From the NCBI RefSeq assembly GCF_000384135.1, contig NZ_KB913028.1, forward strand, positions 62,001 to 126,000: a stretch of DNA of 64,000 bases, read 5' to 3'. Shown here in pieces: positions 45,868 to 55,417 of this stretch. The DNA is from Succinispira mobilis DSM 6222 (lineage in GTDB: Bacteria; Bacillota; Negativicutes; Acidaminococcales; Succinispiraceae). The translations under genes were made by a program, and so were the position numbers. The stretch's first letter is position 1, and each line of letters begins with the position of its first letter. Under the pieces are notes generated by a model. It was given only the letters and a program-made list of their open reading frames with translations. It made no database searches and had not been told where the DNA came from.

Positions 45868-46629
45868 TTAGCCTTTAGCTACTTCATTAATCGCCCGATC
45901 GGTTATTTGATCTTGGCTTTGTACTGCTTTAGAGTTGATTTCGTAAGCCCGATAACTACTAATAAGGTTAACCATTTCTTGGACAATATTAATATTAGAC
46001 GTTTCTAGAGACCCTTGATGAATTCTACCGGTAAACGGTACTTGATTAGCATTTTCTGGAGCAACAAATAAGGTACCAGCTTGCTTGCGCAGTAAATTTT
46101 TATTATCAAAATCCACAATTGCCAATAACCCAATTTCTTGATCGCCGTTATATACAGTGCCATCAGTAGATATGGTAAGTGGTAACTCATCATCAATTTT
46201 TACTAAAGGTACGTTGCCCGCACCTAGAACACGATAGCCTTCGGCATTAACAATTTCTTGATTACTATTTAAAGTAAAATTACCCGCTCGCGTATATCTT
46301 AACCCCTGGGGAGTTTCGATTGTAAAATACCCAGGTCCTTCTATCGCGATATCTAAGGTATTATCAGTAATCTTCATAGCTCCAGCCGCATGGCTGACAA
46401 AATTCTCATCATTTATAACGCCAAAACCCATGCGTCCAATTGGTGGTTTTTCCCCTTTATCAGCCTGATCGTTAATTCGCTTGATAAGTTCATTATTAAA
46501 TTCTTTGGTAATGTTTATGTCCTTTTTATAACCCGCAGTATCAGCATTAGCCAAATTATTAGCAATTGTATCGGTACGATAACCTTCCGCAATCATCCCT
46601 GAGCCCGCAGTATAGATTCCTCTTAACAT
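45868..46629 (-). CDS. flgF: Flagellar proximal rod protein FlgF
   Basis: Rod subunit of 253 residues: LRGIYTAGSGMIAEGYRTDTIANNLANADT, EGPGYFTIETPQGLRYTRAG, and C-terminal QEMVNLISSYRAYEINSKAVQSQDQI. It is placed as FlgF by similarity and by its position before flgG; the B. subtilis equivalents are FlhO/FlhP. It starts 10 bases after mreB, so flagellar rod genes are probably transcribed with mreB. Confidence 0.9.
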   Translation of the reverse strand: MLRGIYTAGSGMIAEGYRTDTIANNLANADTAGYKKDINITKEFNNELIKRINDQADKGEKPPIGRMGFGVINDENFVSHAAGAMKITDNTLDIAIEGPGYFTIETPQGLRYTRAGNFTLNSNQEIVNAEGYRVLGAGNVPLVKIDDELPLTISTDGTVYNGDQEIGLLAIVDFDNKNLLRKQAGTLFVAPENANQVPFTGRIHQGSLETSNINIVQEMVNLISSYRAYEINSKAVQSQDQITDRAINEVAKG

Positions 46630-46639
46630 AAGTCACCCC

Positions 46640-47668
46640 TTATTTTGCAGCACTTGCCTTTTGTAAACTAGTTAAACTATCTTGTAATTTTTCAATATCT
46701 TCTAACGCTTTGCCCGTCCCTAAAGCAACACATTCTAAAGGGTTTTCCGCCAAATAGGTAGTAATACCTGTTGCTTCTTGAATAACCTTATCTAAGCCAT
46801 TTACCATCGCTCCACCACCAGTCATTACAATGCCACGATCAATAATATCCGCAGCTAATTCTGGCGGAGTATGCTCCAACACATACTTTACGCGTTCTAC
46901 AATTGCTTGCGTAACCTCTGCCAAAGCTTCGCGTGTTTCTGCCGAAGTTATTCTTAGCGTTTTAGGCAACCCTGATACTAAATCACGGCCTCTAATTTCA
47001 ATAGCTTCGTTTCTCCCTGTTTTAGATACCGTGGCCACACTAATTTTTATTTCCTCTGCAGTTCTTTCGCCAATCAAAACATTATATTCTTTTTTCACGT
47101 AGCGGATTAAGGAATCGTCAAACTTATCGCCACCAATACGCAAAGAATCACTTACTACAATCCCACCCAAACTCAATACGGCTACATCGGTTGTCCCACC
47201 ACCAATATCAACCACCATCGAACCATATGGTTCCGCAATATTTAAACCAGCACCCAAAGCTGCCGCTAATGGTTCTTCAATCAGATAGGTTTTCGATGCC
47301 CCCGCTTGAATCGTTGCTTCTAAAACTGCCCGCTGTTCTACAGTTGTAACTCCTGAAGGAATACAAACCATAATCCGCGGCTTGAAAAACAAGCTCTTGC
47401 CAGCAACTTTTTGAATAAAATGTCTTAACATGCTTTCTGTGGTATCATAATCAGCAATAACCCCTTCCCGTAACGGCCGAATCGCTACAATATTCCCAGG
47501 AGTTCTACCTAACATTCTTCTAGCCTCTTCACCTATTGCCACAACTTTATTGGTATCGCGGTCTAAAGCTACTACCGATGGTTCATTTAAAACCACACCT
47601 TTACCTTTAATAAACACTAATACATTCGCTGTTCCCAAATCGATCCCTATATCTAAAGATTTAAACAT
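46640..47668 (-). CDS. mreB: Rod-shape actin homologue MreB/Mbl
   Basis: Cytoplasmic actin-like protein that directs cell-wall elongation. The 342-residue protein has phosphate-1 [17 protein letters not shown], connect-1 [12 protein letters not shown], phosphate-2 [18 protein letters not shown] and the adenosine motif [15 protein letters not shown]. MreB and Mbl cannot be told apart by eye; the order with two rod genes resembles B. subtilis mbl-flhO-flhP. An extended -10 promoter lies at 47706-47714; GGGGA precedes the ATG. Confidence 0.95.
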   Translation of the reverse strand: MFKSLDIGIDLGTANVLVFIKGKGVVLNEPSVVALDRDTNKVVAIGEEARRMLGRTPGNIVAIRPLREGVIADYDTTESMLRHFIQKVAGKSLFFKPRIMVCIPSGVTTVEQRAVLEATIQAGASKTYLIEEPLAAALGAGLNIAEPYGSMVVDIGGGTTDVAVLSLGGIVVSDSLRIGGDKFDDSLIRYVKKEYNVLIGERTAEEIKISVATVSKTGRNEAIEIRGRDLVSGLPKTLRITSAETREALAEVTQAIVERVKYVLEHTPPELAADIIDRGIVMTGGGAMVNGLDKVIQEATGITTYLAENPLECVALGTGKALEDIEKLQDSLTSLQKASAAK

Positions 47669-47705
47669 CTTTGTTTTTCCCCACTTTCATTACATAAGTT
47701 AACTA

Positions 47706-47714
47706 ATTATAACA
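47706..47714 (-). promoter_or_regulatory. Extended -10 promoter of mreB
   Basis: Minus-strand TGTTATAAT (hexamer 47706-47711), 37 bases upstream of the ATG. No good -35, which is usual for extended -10 promoters. Confidence 0.6.
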
Positions 47715-47788
47715 TATCTATCATACATTTTATCGTAAATAAAGCATTTTTTCTATAGCACCAAAGTACACTTTTCTGAAAAAAATAT

Positions 47789-47827
47789 AAAAAAGTTATG
47801 AGCATGTTTGTATGCCATAACTTTTTT
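47789..47827 (-). terminator. Terminator of murA
   Basis: Twelve-base stem (47789-47800 with 47816-47827) plus an inner GCAT/ATGC pairing; on the minus strand it follows the murA stop and ends in a T-run. Confidence 0.9.
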
Positions 47828-47834
47828 ATTATGA

Positions 47835-49094
47835 TTAAGCTTTAACTCTTCTAATGTCCGCTCCTAATGTACAAAATTTATCTACTATTTTTTCATAACC
47901 ACGATCAATATGATGAATGCAACTAATTTCGGTTTCCCCTTCAGCTACCAAGCCCGCAATAACTAAAGCTGCCCCAGCTCGCAAATCTGTAGCTTTTACC
48001 TGACAGCCTGTTAAGCGCTTCGTGCCTTCAATAACAGCACTGCGACCATCTATTTTGATGCTCGCCCCCATTCGTCTTAATTCATCTACGTGCATGAACC
48101 GATTTTCAAACACTGTTTCCGTAACCAAGCTAGTTCCTTGCGCAATGGTCGTCAAGGCCATCACCTGGGCTTGCATATCTGTAGGGAAGCCTGGATAAGG
48201 CAAGGTTTTAATGTCAATTGCCTGCAAAGGTTTGTCTGCACTTACCCGAACCCCATTAACATCTTCTTCAACAACTGCACCAGCTTCACGCAACTTAGCA
48301 ATTAGTGGTTTTAAATGCTCACAATACACGTTATCTACGCGCACGTCACCACCCGTCATCGCTGCCGCAACCATATAGGTTCCAGCTTCAATTCTATCAG
48401 GAATAACGGTATGTTCCGAACCTTTTAGTCCGGCCACGCCATCAATGCGAATCACATTTGTACCTGCGCCCCTAACTCTAGCACCCATTACATTTAGATA
48501 GTTGGCTAAATCTACAATCTCTGGTTCTTTAGCTGGATTTTCTAAAATAGTTTGCCCTTGAGCCATCGCCGCCGCCATCATGATATTTTCCGTAGCACCT
48601 ACACTAGGAAAATCCAAATAAATATTAGTGCCAACTAAACCGTTCGGTGCTAAGGCTTCGATGTACCCATGCCCAATTTCTATTTTTACCCCTAAAGCTT
48701 CAAATCCTTTTAAATGGATGTCGATTGGCCGCATTCCAATTGCACAACCGCCAGGTTGAGAAATTTTAGCCCGACCACAACGTGCTAATAACGGCCCCAT
48801 CACTAAAAAGGAAGCGCGCATTTTGCGTACTAAATCATAAGGAGCTTCACAACTAGTTATTTCACTACTATCTATATATAACGAGGAATTGTCTCTTTTT
48901 TCTACCTTAATTCCCAAGCACTCTAGAACTTGACAAATTGTATGTACATCATCTAGATCTGGAATTTCACACAGCAAGCTCGGTGTTTTTCCTAAAATTG
49001 AAGCCGCGATAATTGGCAATACTGCATTCTTAGCGCCACTCGCCTTAACAGTGCCAACCAATCTATTTCCACCCTTAACTATCAGCTTTTCCAC
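47835..49094 (-). CDS. murA: UDP-GlcNAc 1-carboxyvinyltransferase MurA
   Basis: First committed step of peptidoglycan synthesis (enolpyruvyl transfer to UDP-GlcNAc). The 419-residue protein begins [28 protein letters not shown] and has the loop [15 protein letters not shown] with catalytic Cys 117, then the [11 protein letters not shown] and [12 protein letters not shown] motifs. Start placed at GTG 49094, eight bases from GGAGG; the TTG one codon earlier is also possible. It has its own promoter (49191-49199) and terminator. Confidence 0.97.
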   Translation of the reverse strand: MEKLIVKGGNRLVGTVKASGAKNAVLPIIAASILGKTPSLLCEIPDLDDVHTICQVLECLGIKVEKRDNSSLYIDSSEITSCEAPYDLVRKMRASFLVMGPLLARCGRAKISQPGGCAIGMRPIDIHLKGFEALGVKIEIGHGYIEALAPNGLVGTNIYLDFPSVGATENIMMAAAMAQGQTILENPAKEPEIVDLANYLNVMGARVRGAGTNVIRIDGVAGLKGSEHTVIPDRIEAGTYMVAAAMTGGDVRVDNVYCEHLKPLIAKLREAGAVVEEDVNGVRVSADKPLQAIDIKTLPYPGFPTDMQAQVMALTTIAQGTSLVTETVFENRFMHVDELRRMGASIKIDGRSAVIEGTKRLTGCQVKATDLRAGAALVIAGLVAEGETEISCIHHIDRGYEKIVDKFCTLGADIRRVKA

Positions 49095-49190
49095 CAATAA
49101 ATCCTCCCAAATTTTAATAGCAACCTTTTCTTAATACTCTAACAATCCTACAAACTAGAGAAATTTAAGAAAAGAACAGTTCATCTAGGA

Positions 49191-49199
49191 ATTATAACA
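49191..49199 (-). promoter_or_regulatory. Extended -10 promoter of murA
   Basis: Minus-strand TGTTATAAT (hexamer 49191-49196), about 97 bases upstream of the murA start. -35 weak. Confidence 0.55.
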
Positions 49200-49284
49200 T
49201 AATAAAAAAAATTTTTCTACGCAACAATTAATTTTTGTCAAGAAATTTAAGCTTATTTTAATATTTTTTAATTTGCTAAAATAC

Positions 49285-49316
49285 AAAAAAGTTGCAATGT
49301 AAAATTGCAACTTTTT
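49285..49316 (-). terminator. Terminator of the AEC-carrier gene
   Basis: Stem A6-GTTGCAAT (49285-49298) with ATTGCAAC-T5 (49304-49316) and a five-base loop; it overlaps the stop codon of the carrier gene and gives a T-run on the minus strand. Confidence 0.9.
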
Positions 49317-50280
49317 AAATATGTATAACCGTGGCAAATAACCACATATAAAAAGGGATAACGAGCATTGCTAATAACGTTGAAACTGTAGTTAGCATCG
49401 CCGCATATTCAGCATCAACATTATAATATTTAGCAATAATTGCACTTTGCGTCATTACCGGCATCGCCGCTTGAATAACAAACACCTTAAACATTAAAGT
49501 ATTCGGTACTGGCCACAGTTGATGCAAGCCAATAACTAAAATTGGTGCAAGTAAAAATCTCGCCCCTAAAGCTAAAAAAATGTCCTTATCAAAATAAGAC
49601 CAAGTCAATTTAATCCGACTAATCGCAATCCCAATAAATAACATTGATAACGGTGTCGTCATACTCCCCAAATGCTTGCAAGTTTGTAGTACTGCCTCAG
49701 GTAAAGGAATTTTAAACAACACAATTATCACCGCAATTATAAAACCTAATAGTGGCGGTGAAAAAATTTTTTGCACTGTGGCTACAGACAAAAATTCGCG
49801 CCAGTTTTTGTGCGGCTCCTTCTCCGTAGCAATAATATTTACGGCAATCACCCAAAAAGCCACAGTATTGACAATATAATAAATCAAGACATAAGGTACA
49901 CTGCTTTCCCCAAATAAAGCCAAGTTTATTGGCAAACCAATAAAAATTGTATTGGAAACATAGAAAGTGGAATGTAACAAGCCACGCCTGCCAGCGCGCA
50001 CCTTTGCAATTTTCACAACTATCGCGCCCACAATAATACAAATTGCCGCGGCCACAATCGGCAAGAACATCCCCGCACTCAACTCAATCAATTGTTCTTT
50101 GGTAAAAGTATGAGAAATGTTATAAATCATTAGACAAGGCAAAGCCACCCCGGTAACTAGCTTGGCAATTAGCTGGCTGCCTTCATCGCTAAACCACTTC
50201 AATCTAGCTAAACCCCAGCCCGTACTGATTAGAAGCACAATGCTCAAAATATTATTTAAAGCTCCAAAAAAGACCTGCAT
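49315..50280 (-). CDS. AEC-family (auxin efflux carrier) transporter
   Basis: A 321-residue membrane protein with about ten TM helices in two repeats. The N-terminal ILSIVLLISTGWGLARLKWFS, VALPCLMIYNIS and the C-terminal FVIQAAMPVMTQSAIIAKYYN are typical of the AEC family, whose bacterial members carry dicarboxylates such as malate or malonate. Substrate cannot be read from the sequence. It is last in a run OFA transporter-tadA-two unknown genes-AEC, and is closed by a terminator. Confidence 0.88.
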   Translation of the reverse strand: MQVFFGALNNILSIVLLISTGWGLARLKWFSDEGSQLIAKLVTGVALPCLMIYNISHTFTKEQLIELSAGMFLPIVAAAICIIVGAIVVKIAKVRAGRRGLLHSTFYVSNTIFIGLPINLALFGESSVPYVLIYYIVNTVAFWVIAVNIIATEKEPHKNWREFLSVATVQKIFSPPLLGFIIAVIIVLFKIPLPEAVLQTCKHLGSMTTPLSMLFIGIAISRIKLTWSYFDKDIFLALGARFLLAPILVIGLHQLWPVPNTLMFKVFVIQAAMPVMTQSAIIAKYYNVDAEYAAMLTTVSTLLAMLVIPFYMWLFATVIHI

Positions 50281-50298
50281 TTCACGCCTCTTTCATTG

Positions 50299-50625
50299 TT
50301 ATTCTTGCTCAGCAAGTTTTGCTTTCATCCATTCTGTCATTGCCATTTTCCCAAAATCATACCACTCTTGACAAACGGTATATTTGGCAATATAGGCATT
50401 CCAATTTTCCTTAGGAATTTTTTCCACCTCGGAAAGACTCATAATCCCAAAACCGCCTGTAAAAATAAGCTCATCTAAGGATTGTAGTTTGCTGTTTTTT
50501 TGCATGAACTCATCGGTAAATAAATCACGATATTGCACTGCGGCCAATAATTTGGCTAAATTTTCATCTTCACTAAATTTTTTTAATAAATCTTTAAATT
50601 CTTGTTCTTGTACATCAGTTAGCAT
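50299..50625 (-). CDS. Hypothetical protein, 108 residues
   Basis: Not recognised. A soluble, acidic, mostly helical protein (QEQEFKDLLKKFSEDENLAKLLAAVQYRDLF) with no signal or TM segment. AGGAGAAAAG precedes the ATG and it lies 18 bases before the AEC carrier, so it is a genuine gene in that operon. No motif to suggest a role. Confidence 0.65.
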   Translation of the reverse strand: MLTDVQEQEFKDLLKKFSEDENLAKLLAAVQYRDLFTDEFMQKNSKLQSLDELIFTGGFGIMSLSEVEKIPKENWNAYIAKYTVCQEWYDFGKMAMTEWMKAKLAEQE

Positions 50626-50654
50626 TTTTACTTTTCTCCTATAACTATCTTCTA

Positions 50655-51212
50655 TTACTTAGCAAAAACAAAGTTTTGTTTTGCGCTATCCCAGAATATT
50701 TTTATTTCAGCAGCATTACTGGCTAAATTCATAATAATTTCGCTTTTTTCATTGAGTTGCAACGGCATTTTCATAACTTCTGTTTCTGCAAAATTAACCA
50801 ATTTCAAAACCGCTAAATTTCCCGCTTGATTTTCGCCAATAATACTTATAGTTTTCAAAAGTTGCTTGCTATTACCCTTTTCTTCATAACCAATAATTAC
50901 TAAATCCTCATGTTCTGCGTCACGCAACTTTAAATTATAAACTAGATAGTTTTCACTGCCAAAAATATGCTGTAAAAACAAACTATTGTTTTGTTGCCAA
51001 ACTCCTACTGCTAAAAAAGTTTCCGCTTTCGGAGTTTTTAATTTTTTTAGAACTATTTCCGGTGTATAACCTGGACTAAACTCTACTTGTAAATCATTTT
51101 TCAAAACACCAGCTACACTAAAAGTATTCGCTGCTAAAAAATGTTTGCTTGCAGCTTGGGCCGAAACTGGCAGAAATATTAGGCAACAAATTAAAAGGCC
51201 TACTCTAAACAT
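50655..51212 (-). CDS. Hypothetical exported protein, 185 residues
   Basis: Not recognised. Signal peptide (about 1-21, cleavage near AQA|ASK), then two beta-rich segments resembling each other in pattern (FLAVGVWQQNNSLFLQHIFG; LVIIGYEEKGNSKQLLKTIS). Predicted periplasmic. Its ATG overlaps the tadA stop (TAATG) and follows GGGAGGTTGAG. Role unknown. Confidence 0.7.
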   Translation of the reverse strand: MFRVGLLICCLIFLPVSAQAASKHFLAANTFSVAGVLKNDLQVEFSPGYTPEIVLKKLKTPKAETFLAVGVWQQNNSLFLQHIFGSENYLVYNLKLRDAEHEDLVIIGYEEKGNSKQLLKTISIIGENQAGNLAVLKLVNFAETEVMKMPLQLNEKSEIIMNLASNAAEIKIFWDSAKQNFVFAK

Positions 51213-51730
51213 TACTCAACCTCCCTTTCCAGCGACACATTTTGTCGCATCTGCTTCTTTAATTTATTTTCTTGACGACGTTGTTGGAAAAAATTTTTCA
51301 AGAGTTGGCGACATTCTGCTTCACACACCCCACCTTGCACTTCAATTTGGTGATTTAAAAGTGGGTGCGTTAAAATATTAAACAACGAATGTACTGCTCC
51401 TGCCTTAGGATCTAAAGCTCCATAAACTACGCGTTCTACCCGACTTAAGACTAAAGCTCCCGCACACATAACGCATGGTTCTAAAGTCACATATAAAGTA
51501 CAGCCCGTAAGCCGCCAACTATTAAGTTGCTTGCAAGCCGCCTGAATAACCATTAATTCTGCATGCGCCGTAGCATCTTGATTATTTTCTCGTAAATTGT
51601 ACGCCTGCGCCACTATCTTATCGTCTTTTACCAACAACGCTCCGATTGGCACTTCCCCTTGGGCTTGTGCCTGCAATGCCAATTGTATTGCCTGTTGCAT
51701 ATATTTTTGATCGCTATCACCCTTTGACAT
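51212..51730 (-). CDS. tadA: tRNA adenosine(34) deaminase TadA
   Basis: Converts wobble A34 of tRNA-Arg(ACG) to inosine. The 172-residue cytidine-deaminase-fold protein has zinc motif HAE (57-59) and PCVMC (85-89), and EVPIGALLV, as usual. The C-terminal RRQENKLKKQ tail is basic. It overlaps the end of the OFA transporter by 14 bases. Confidence 0.95.
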   Translation of the reverse strand: MSKGDSDQKYMQQAIQLALQAQAQGEVPIGALLVKDDKIVAQAYNLRENNQDATAHAELMVIQAACKQLNSWRLTGCTLYVTLEPCVMCAGALVLSRVERVVYGALDPKAGAVHSLFNILTHPLLNHQIEVQGGVCEAECRQLLKNFFQQRRQENKLKKQMRQNVSLEREVE

Positions 51731-52922
51731 TGCTATTATCCAACTTCAATTTATAATTATAACGCATATACACGGCAACGGCTAGAGCAATTAAGTATAA
51801 AATCACAAAGACATATAAAACTTGTGTGTAACTGTGAGTTACTTCCCGCAACCAAGCAATAAACAGCGGAGCAAACAATCCTGCCAACGCCCAAGCCGTT
51901 AAAATATGCCCATGAATAACACTAAGTTCCCGCATCCCAAAAACGTCACTAATATAGGCAGGAATAGCTGCAAATCCGCCTCCATAACAAGTCATTACAA
52001 GATATAAAATTGATGTAAACAAATGCACATCGAAATCACTCATTAAATAAAAGCCCAAAATTTGCAACAAGAAAAATATTATATAGGTATTAGGACGACC
52101 TACATAGTCCGAAAAAGAAGACCAAAGAATTCTGCCTAAGCCATTAAACAAGCCAATAAAACCCACCATCGTAGCCGCAGTAGAACTATTCATCCCAATC
52201 ATTTCTTGCGCCATAGGTGAAGCAATAGAAATAATTGCAATCCCACAAAAAATATTAATAAATAACATTAACCACAAAGCATAAAATTGCCAACGGCGTA
52301 AAGCGCGTTTCGCGGTATAACCTTTAGAGAGAATTCTGCTTGCCGCATGATGTTCTACAAATTGGGGCAGTTTGAACTGTAAAGCTGAAATGGTCATAAC
52401 CACCAGATAAATTGCACCCATAACTACTGGTACATAATATAAAGGTAAATAGCCCATTAAAGTTTGAATTAATGGACCAGCAATCATCGCCGCAAAGCCA
52501 AAACCCATAATTGCACAGCCAGTCGCAAAGCCTCGATTTTTAGGAAACCATTTAACTAAAGTACTAACCGGCGTAATATAACCAATCCCCAGGCCAATAC
52601 CACCAATCGCACCATAAAACAAATATAAAAGTGGTAAACTTTTTAGATAAATAGCTAAGCCCGTGCCAAACATCCCCGTTACATAAAAAAAGGTAGCCGC
52701 TAAACCAGCTTTTTTCGAACCATGTTTTTCCACATATTTACCTAAAAAAGATGCCGAAAAACCCAAAAACAAAATGGCAATACTAAATGCGAACTGCACG
52801 TCTTTTAAGCTTACACCCATGTACTGCATAATGGGTCGCGTAAATACCGACCACGCATACACCGCGCCAATACAAATATGTATTCCCACAGCAGCCAATA
52901 CAATTATCCATTTTTTGTCCAT
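51717..52922 (-). CDS. OFA-family MFS transporter (oxalate/formate antiporter type)
   Basis: A 401-residue MFS carrier with 12 TM helices. GIHICIGAVYAWSVFTRPI, GIGLGIGYITPVSTLVKWFPKNRGFATG and the mid-protein GLFNGLGRILWSSFSDYVGR are OFA-family signatures. The family exchanges small carboxylates such as oxalate and formate; the substrate here is unknown. The ATG at 52922 follows GGAGGTG with five bases; an upstream in-frame start is unsupported. Its promoter is divergent from the YgjP-like gene. Confidence 0.88.
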   Translation of the reverse strand: MDKKWIIVLAAVGIHICIGAVYAWSVFTRPIMQYMGVSLKDVQFAFSIAILFLGFSASFLGKYVEKHGSKKAGLAATFFYVTGMFGTGLAIYLKSLPLLYLFYGAIGGIGLGIGYITPVSTLVKWFPKNRGFATGCAIMGFGFAAMIAGPLIQTLMGYLPLYYVPVVMGAIYLVVMTISALQFKLPQFVEHHAASRILSKGYTAKRALRRWQFYALWLMLFINIFCGIAIISIASPMAQEMIGMNSSTAATMVGFIGLFNGLGRILWSSFSDYVGRPNTYIIFFLLQILGFYLMSDFDVHLFTSILYLVMTCYGGGFAAIPAYISDVFGMRELSVIHGHILTAWALAGLFAPLFIAWLREVTHSYTQVLYVFVILYLIALAVAVYMRYNYKLKLDNSNVKG

Positions 52923-52959
52923 AGGAACACCTCCGTTTCCTAAAATAATTATGCCTAAC

Positions 52960-52968
52960 ATTATAACA
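52960..52968 (-). promoter_or_regulatory. Extended -10 promoter of the OFA transporter
   Basis: Minus-strand TGTTATAAT (hexamer 52960-52965), 38 bases before the ATG; -35 not evident. Confidence 0.6.
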
Positions 52969-53032
52969 CTTTCTCTCCAACCTCGCTATATTTAGCCTCG
53001 AAGATACAATATTCTTTGCTTATCCAAGCAGT

Positions 53033-53061
53033 TTGTTATTGGAAGCAAAATAGCTTATAAT
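53033..53061 (+). promoter_or_regulatory. Promoter of the YgjP-like gene
   Basis: TTGTTA (53033-53038), 17-bp spacer, TATAAT (53056-53061); the ATG is 28 bases on. Confidence 0.65.
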
Positions 53062-53089
53062 TAAACAAAAACTATGTTTAGGTGATATT

Positions 53090-53812
53090 ATGCAAAAAAT
53101 ACAATTAACTTTCCCTTCGAACCGTTCCCTTTTTTTCTATTTGACTAGAAAAAAAGTAAAAAACATAAACCTCAAAATAACTGCCGATGCCCTGGTGCAA
53201 GTTTCTGCGCCCGCCAAAACCAGCTTAGAGTTTATTAAATCTTGGTTAATTAGCAAGGAAAACTGGTTATTTAAAAATCTCAACAAAGTTACTCTTAATC
53301 AGCAAGTAGCCAACCAGCATAGCAAAATTTCCGCTAATACCATTTTACTTTTAGGAGTTCCCAAATCCCTTCAAATAGTAGCCGCTCCTAAAGTCCAATT
53401 ACAAGTTCAAGAAGATAATATTGTGCTAAAATTACCAGAAAATAAACTTGCGACTCACCCGCAATTTTTAGCTCGTGAACTACGCAAATTTGCCTATCAA
53501 ACCTTTCAACAACTTTTAGATGAATTTGAACCACTGCTTAGGGAGCATCAACTTCCTTATCCTAATTTAAAAATTCGCAAAATGCGAGCTCGTTGGGGTT
53601 CTTGTCATCTATTTAGCCAAACGATAACACTCAATACTAGTTTAATTCATGCTCCCAGTGAATGTATCCGCTATGTGCTTTGCCACGAATTTGCGCACTT
53701 AAAACATTTTCATCATCGCCAACCTTTTTATAATTTTTTAAGCCAACTTTATCCAAATTGGCGCGAACAACGTAATATTTTAAATCGCCACTACAAATTT
53801 ATCTTAAACTAG
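53090..53812 (+). CDS. YgjP-like zinc metallopeptidase (DUF45/SprT-like)
   Basis: A 240-residue cytoplasmic protein of the YgjP/DUF45 family: N-terminal beta domain, KMRARWGSCHLFSQTITLNTSLI and YVLCHEFAHLKHFHHRQPFYNFL with zinc motif HExxH (H199, E200, H203) and a third His near 208-209. Family members are thought to be metalloproteases; one was linked to UTP-dependent or stress functions elsewhere, but I cannot assign a substrate. GGTGATATT precedes the ATG. Only complete plus-strand gene in the window. Confidence 0.88.
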   Translation: MQKIQLTFPSNRSLFFYLTRKKVKNINLKITADALVQVSAPAKTSLEFIKSWLISKENWLFKNLNKVTLNQQVANQHSKISANTILLLGVPKSLQIVAAPKVQLQVQEDNIVLKLPENKLATHPQFLARELRKFAYQTFQQLLDEFEPLLREHQLPYPNLKIRKMRARWGSCHLFSQTITLNTSLIHAPSECIRYVLCHEFAHLKHFHHRQPFYNFLSQLYPNWREQRNILNRHYKFILN

Positions 53813-53882
53813 CTCCACCGCTCAGCATCGGACTACACAAGAAATACTCGCCAGCTGTAGTTATAGTTTTTGCGCAATTCTG

Positions 53883-53954
53883 CGCTAAGGAATAGCCCCT
53901 ACTTGTTATGCTAAATGTTGTATTGGCCTAACAAGTAGGGGCTATTCCTTAGCG
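53883..53954. repeat. 26-bp perfect inverted repeat with 20-base spacer
   Basis: Arms 53883-53908 and 53929-53954 are exact reverse complements (outer CGCTAAGGAATAGCCCC; inner TACTTGTTA). It lies between the convergent YgjP-like and ompM2 genes. Neither side is followed by a clean T-run, and ompM2 has a separate terminator at 54021-54051, so a simple terminator is not the best explanation. A small mobile (MITE-like) element or a stable RNA hairpin is possible. Confidence 0.9.
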
Positions 53955-54020
53955 ATATAAAAATTGCTCTTTCTTTTTTGCTATTTTTCAAGCTAGATAT
54001 AAGGAAATTTAAAGCGAAAA

Positions 54021-54051
54021 TGGCGTCGCCCTAATTTTTTAGGCGGCGCCA
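54021..54051 (-). terminator. Terminator of ompM2
   Basis: GC-rich stem TGGCGTCGCCCTAA / TTAGGCGGCGCCA with one mismatch and one bulge; on the minus strand it lies about 20 bases past the stop and runs into TTTTC. Confidence 0.75.
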
Positions 54052-54070
54052 CTTAACTTATTGTTCAATT

Positions 54071-55348
54071 TTAGAAGAAAAATCTTAGATAAGAGTAAAC
54101 CATTTTTACATCTTGATCTGTACCTGCTTGTTTGTCTTTACCATCAGCGTAAGCTACATGTAATTGAATATTTTTTTGCACAGCATAATCAGTACCAATT
54201 TCAAATGCTTTAATGCCTACATTATCATACATTGGTAAATCTAAAGTAGTAGATAATGTTGTTCCAGCTGGTAAACTATAGTAGCGCGCATAAGCACCCC
54301 AACTACCTTTTTTGCTTAAATCCATGCCTTTATAATCTACATTAGCAATCCAACCTGTTTTACCAGTGTTTTGCAAATCTTTTTCAGTTTTCAAATATTC
54401 TGCCCACATACCTACATTTTTATCAAAGGTATAATTTGCAGCTAACTCATATACTTGGTTATCATATACATTAGCACCTACTTGATTTACGCCCAAAGTC
54501 GCACTTTTAGAATCTAAATCAAAATAAGCAGCTTTTAAAGCTAATTTATCAGTAGCTTGGTAGCCAAATTCCACACCCATAGTTGTTACATCACGACCAG
54601 TTGTAAAGTCCGTATAGCCAGCTTCACCACTGCTCATCCGTCCATATACTAGTGTTGTTTTTAATACATTGCCAAAGCTAGCAGTAATACCATCCATATC
54701 ATCATCGTAGAAAATACCATTTACTGGAGTATAGCAGAAACGACCAACATTAACAGCCACATCGTCAATATTACCAGCTACATAGGCCCGTTCTACAGTT
54801 GTATTGCTTTCGGTACCTCCACGACCATTCGTCGTCAAATCTTGCGTGTTTTGCAACATTGCTACCGCTTTAAAATTTTCATTTACTTGGCCGTTAAAAT
54901 AAAGTCTACTCCGCATTTGAGTTGCGTCAGTTTTTGTAGTTACACCATTAACTTTGGTTTTAGTATTTTTATAGCTAAGACGCATATCACCATTAAGCGT
55001 TACATTGTCCGCATTTTTTTCTAATTTAGCCACACGCACACCTAAATTGTTCAATTCTGCAGAAAATTCTGCGGCTAATTTTGCCAACATTGCTTGTTGA
55101 GCAGCATCAGCCTTATCAGCTTTCACCATAGCCTTCGCTACCATTTGTGCCATTTCATAACGGGTAATACTTTTACCGCCCCGGAAAGTATCATCACCAT
55201 AACCATCAATTACCCCTGCTTGAGCAAGTTTGCTTACAGATGCATAGGCCCAATGATTAGCTGGTACATCAGAAAATGGATTAGCAGCAAACGCTGTACC
55301 TGCAATCCCTAAAGATAAAGCCATTGCCAAAACTAAAGATTTTTTCAT
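54071..55348 (-). CDS. ompM: OmpM-type SLH porin (copy 2)
   Basis: A 425-residue SLH porin: signal peptide identical to copy 1, SLH domain (NHWAYASVSKLA, ITRYEMAQMVAKAM), coiled coil, and a diverged barrel ending YLRFFF. Expected to form OM pores and tie the OM to the wall. The ATG at 55348 has GGAGG upstream. It lies next to copy 3, probably a tandem duplication; each has its own terminator. A variant of the shared upstream element is at 55418-55433. Confidence 0.93.
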   Translation of the reverse strand: MKKSLVLAMALSLGIAGTAFAANPFSDVPANHWAYASVSKLAQAGVIDGYGDDTFRGGKSITRYEMAQMVAKAMVKADKADAAQQAMLAKLAAEFSAELNNLGVRVAKLEKNADNVTLNGDMRLSYKNTKTKVNGVTTKTDATQMRSRLYFNGQVNENFKAVAMLQNTQDLTTNGRGGTESNTTVERAYVAGNIDDVAVNVGRFCYTPVNGIFYDDDMDGITASFGNVLKTTLVYGRMSSGEAGYTDFTTGRDVTTMGVEFGYQATDKLALKAAYFDLDSKSATLGVNQVGANVYDNQVYELAANYTFDKNVGMWAEYLKTEKDLQNTGKTGWIANVDYKGMDLSKKGSWGAYARYYSLPAGTTLSTTLDLPMYDNVGIKAFEIGTDYAVQKNIQLHVAYADGKDKQAGTDQDVKMVYSYLRFFF

Positions 55349-55417
55349 GTAAATAACCTCCACAAATATCTTATTCATCTTTTCCCGAGCTTGTAATCAG
55401 GGCTATTTACAATTATA

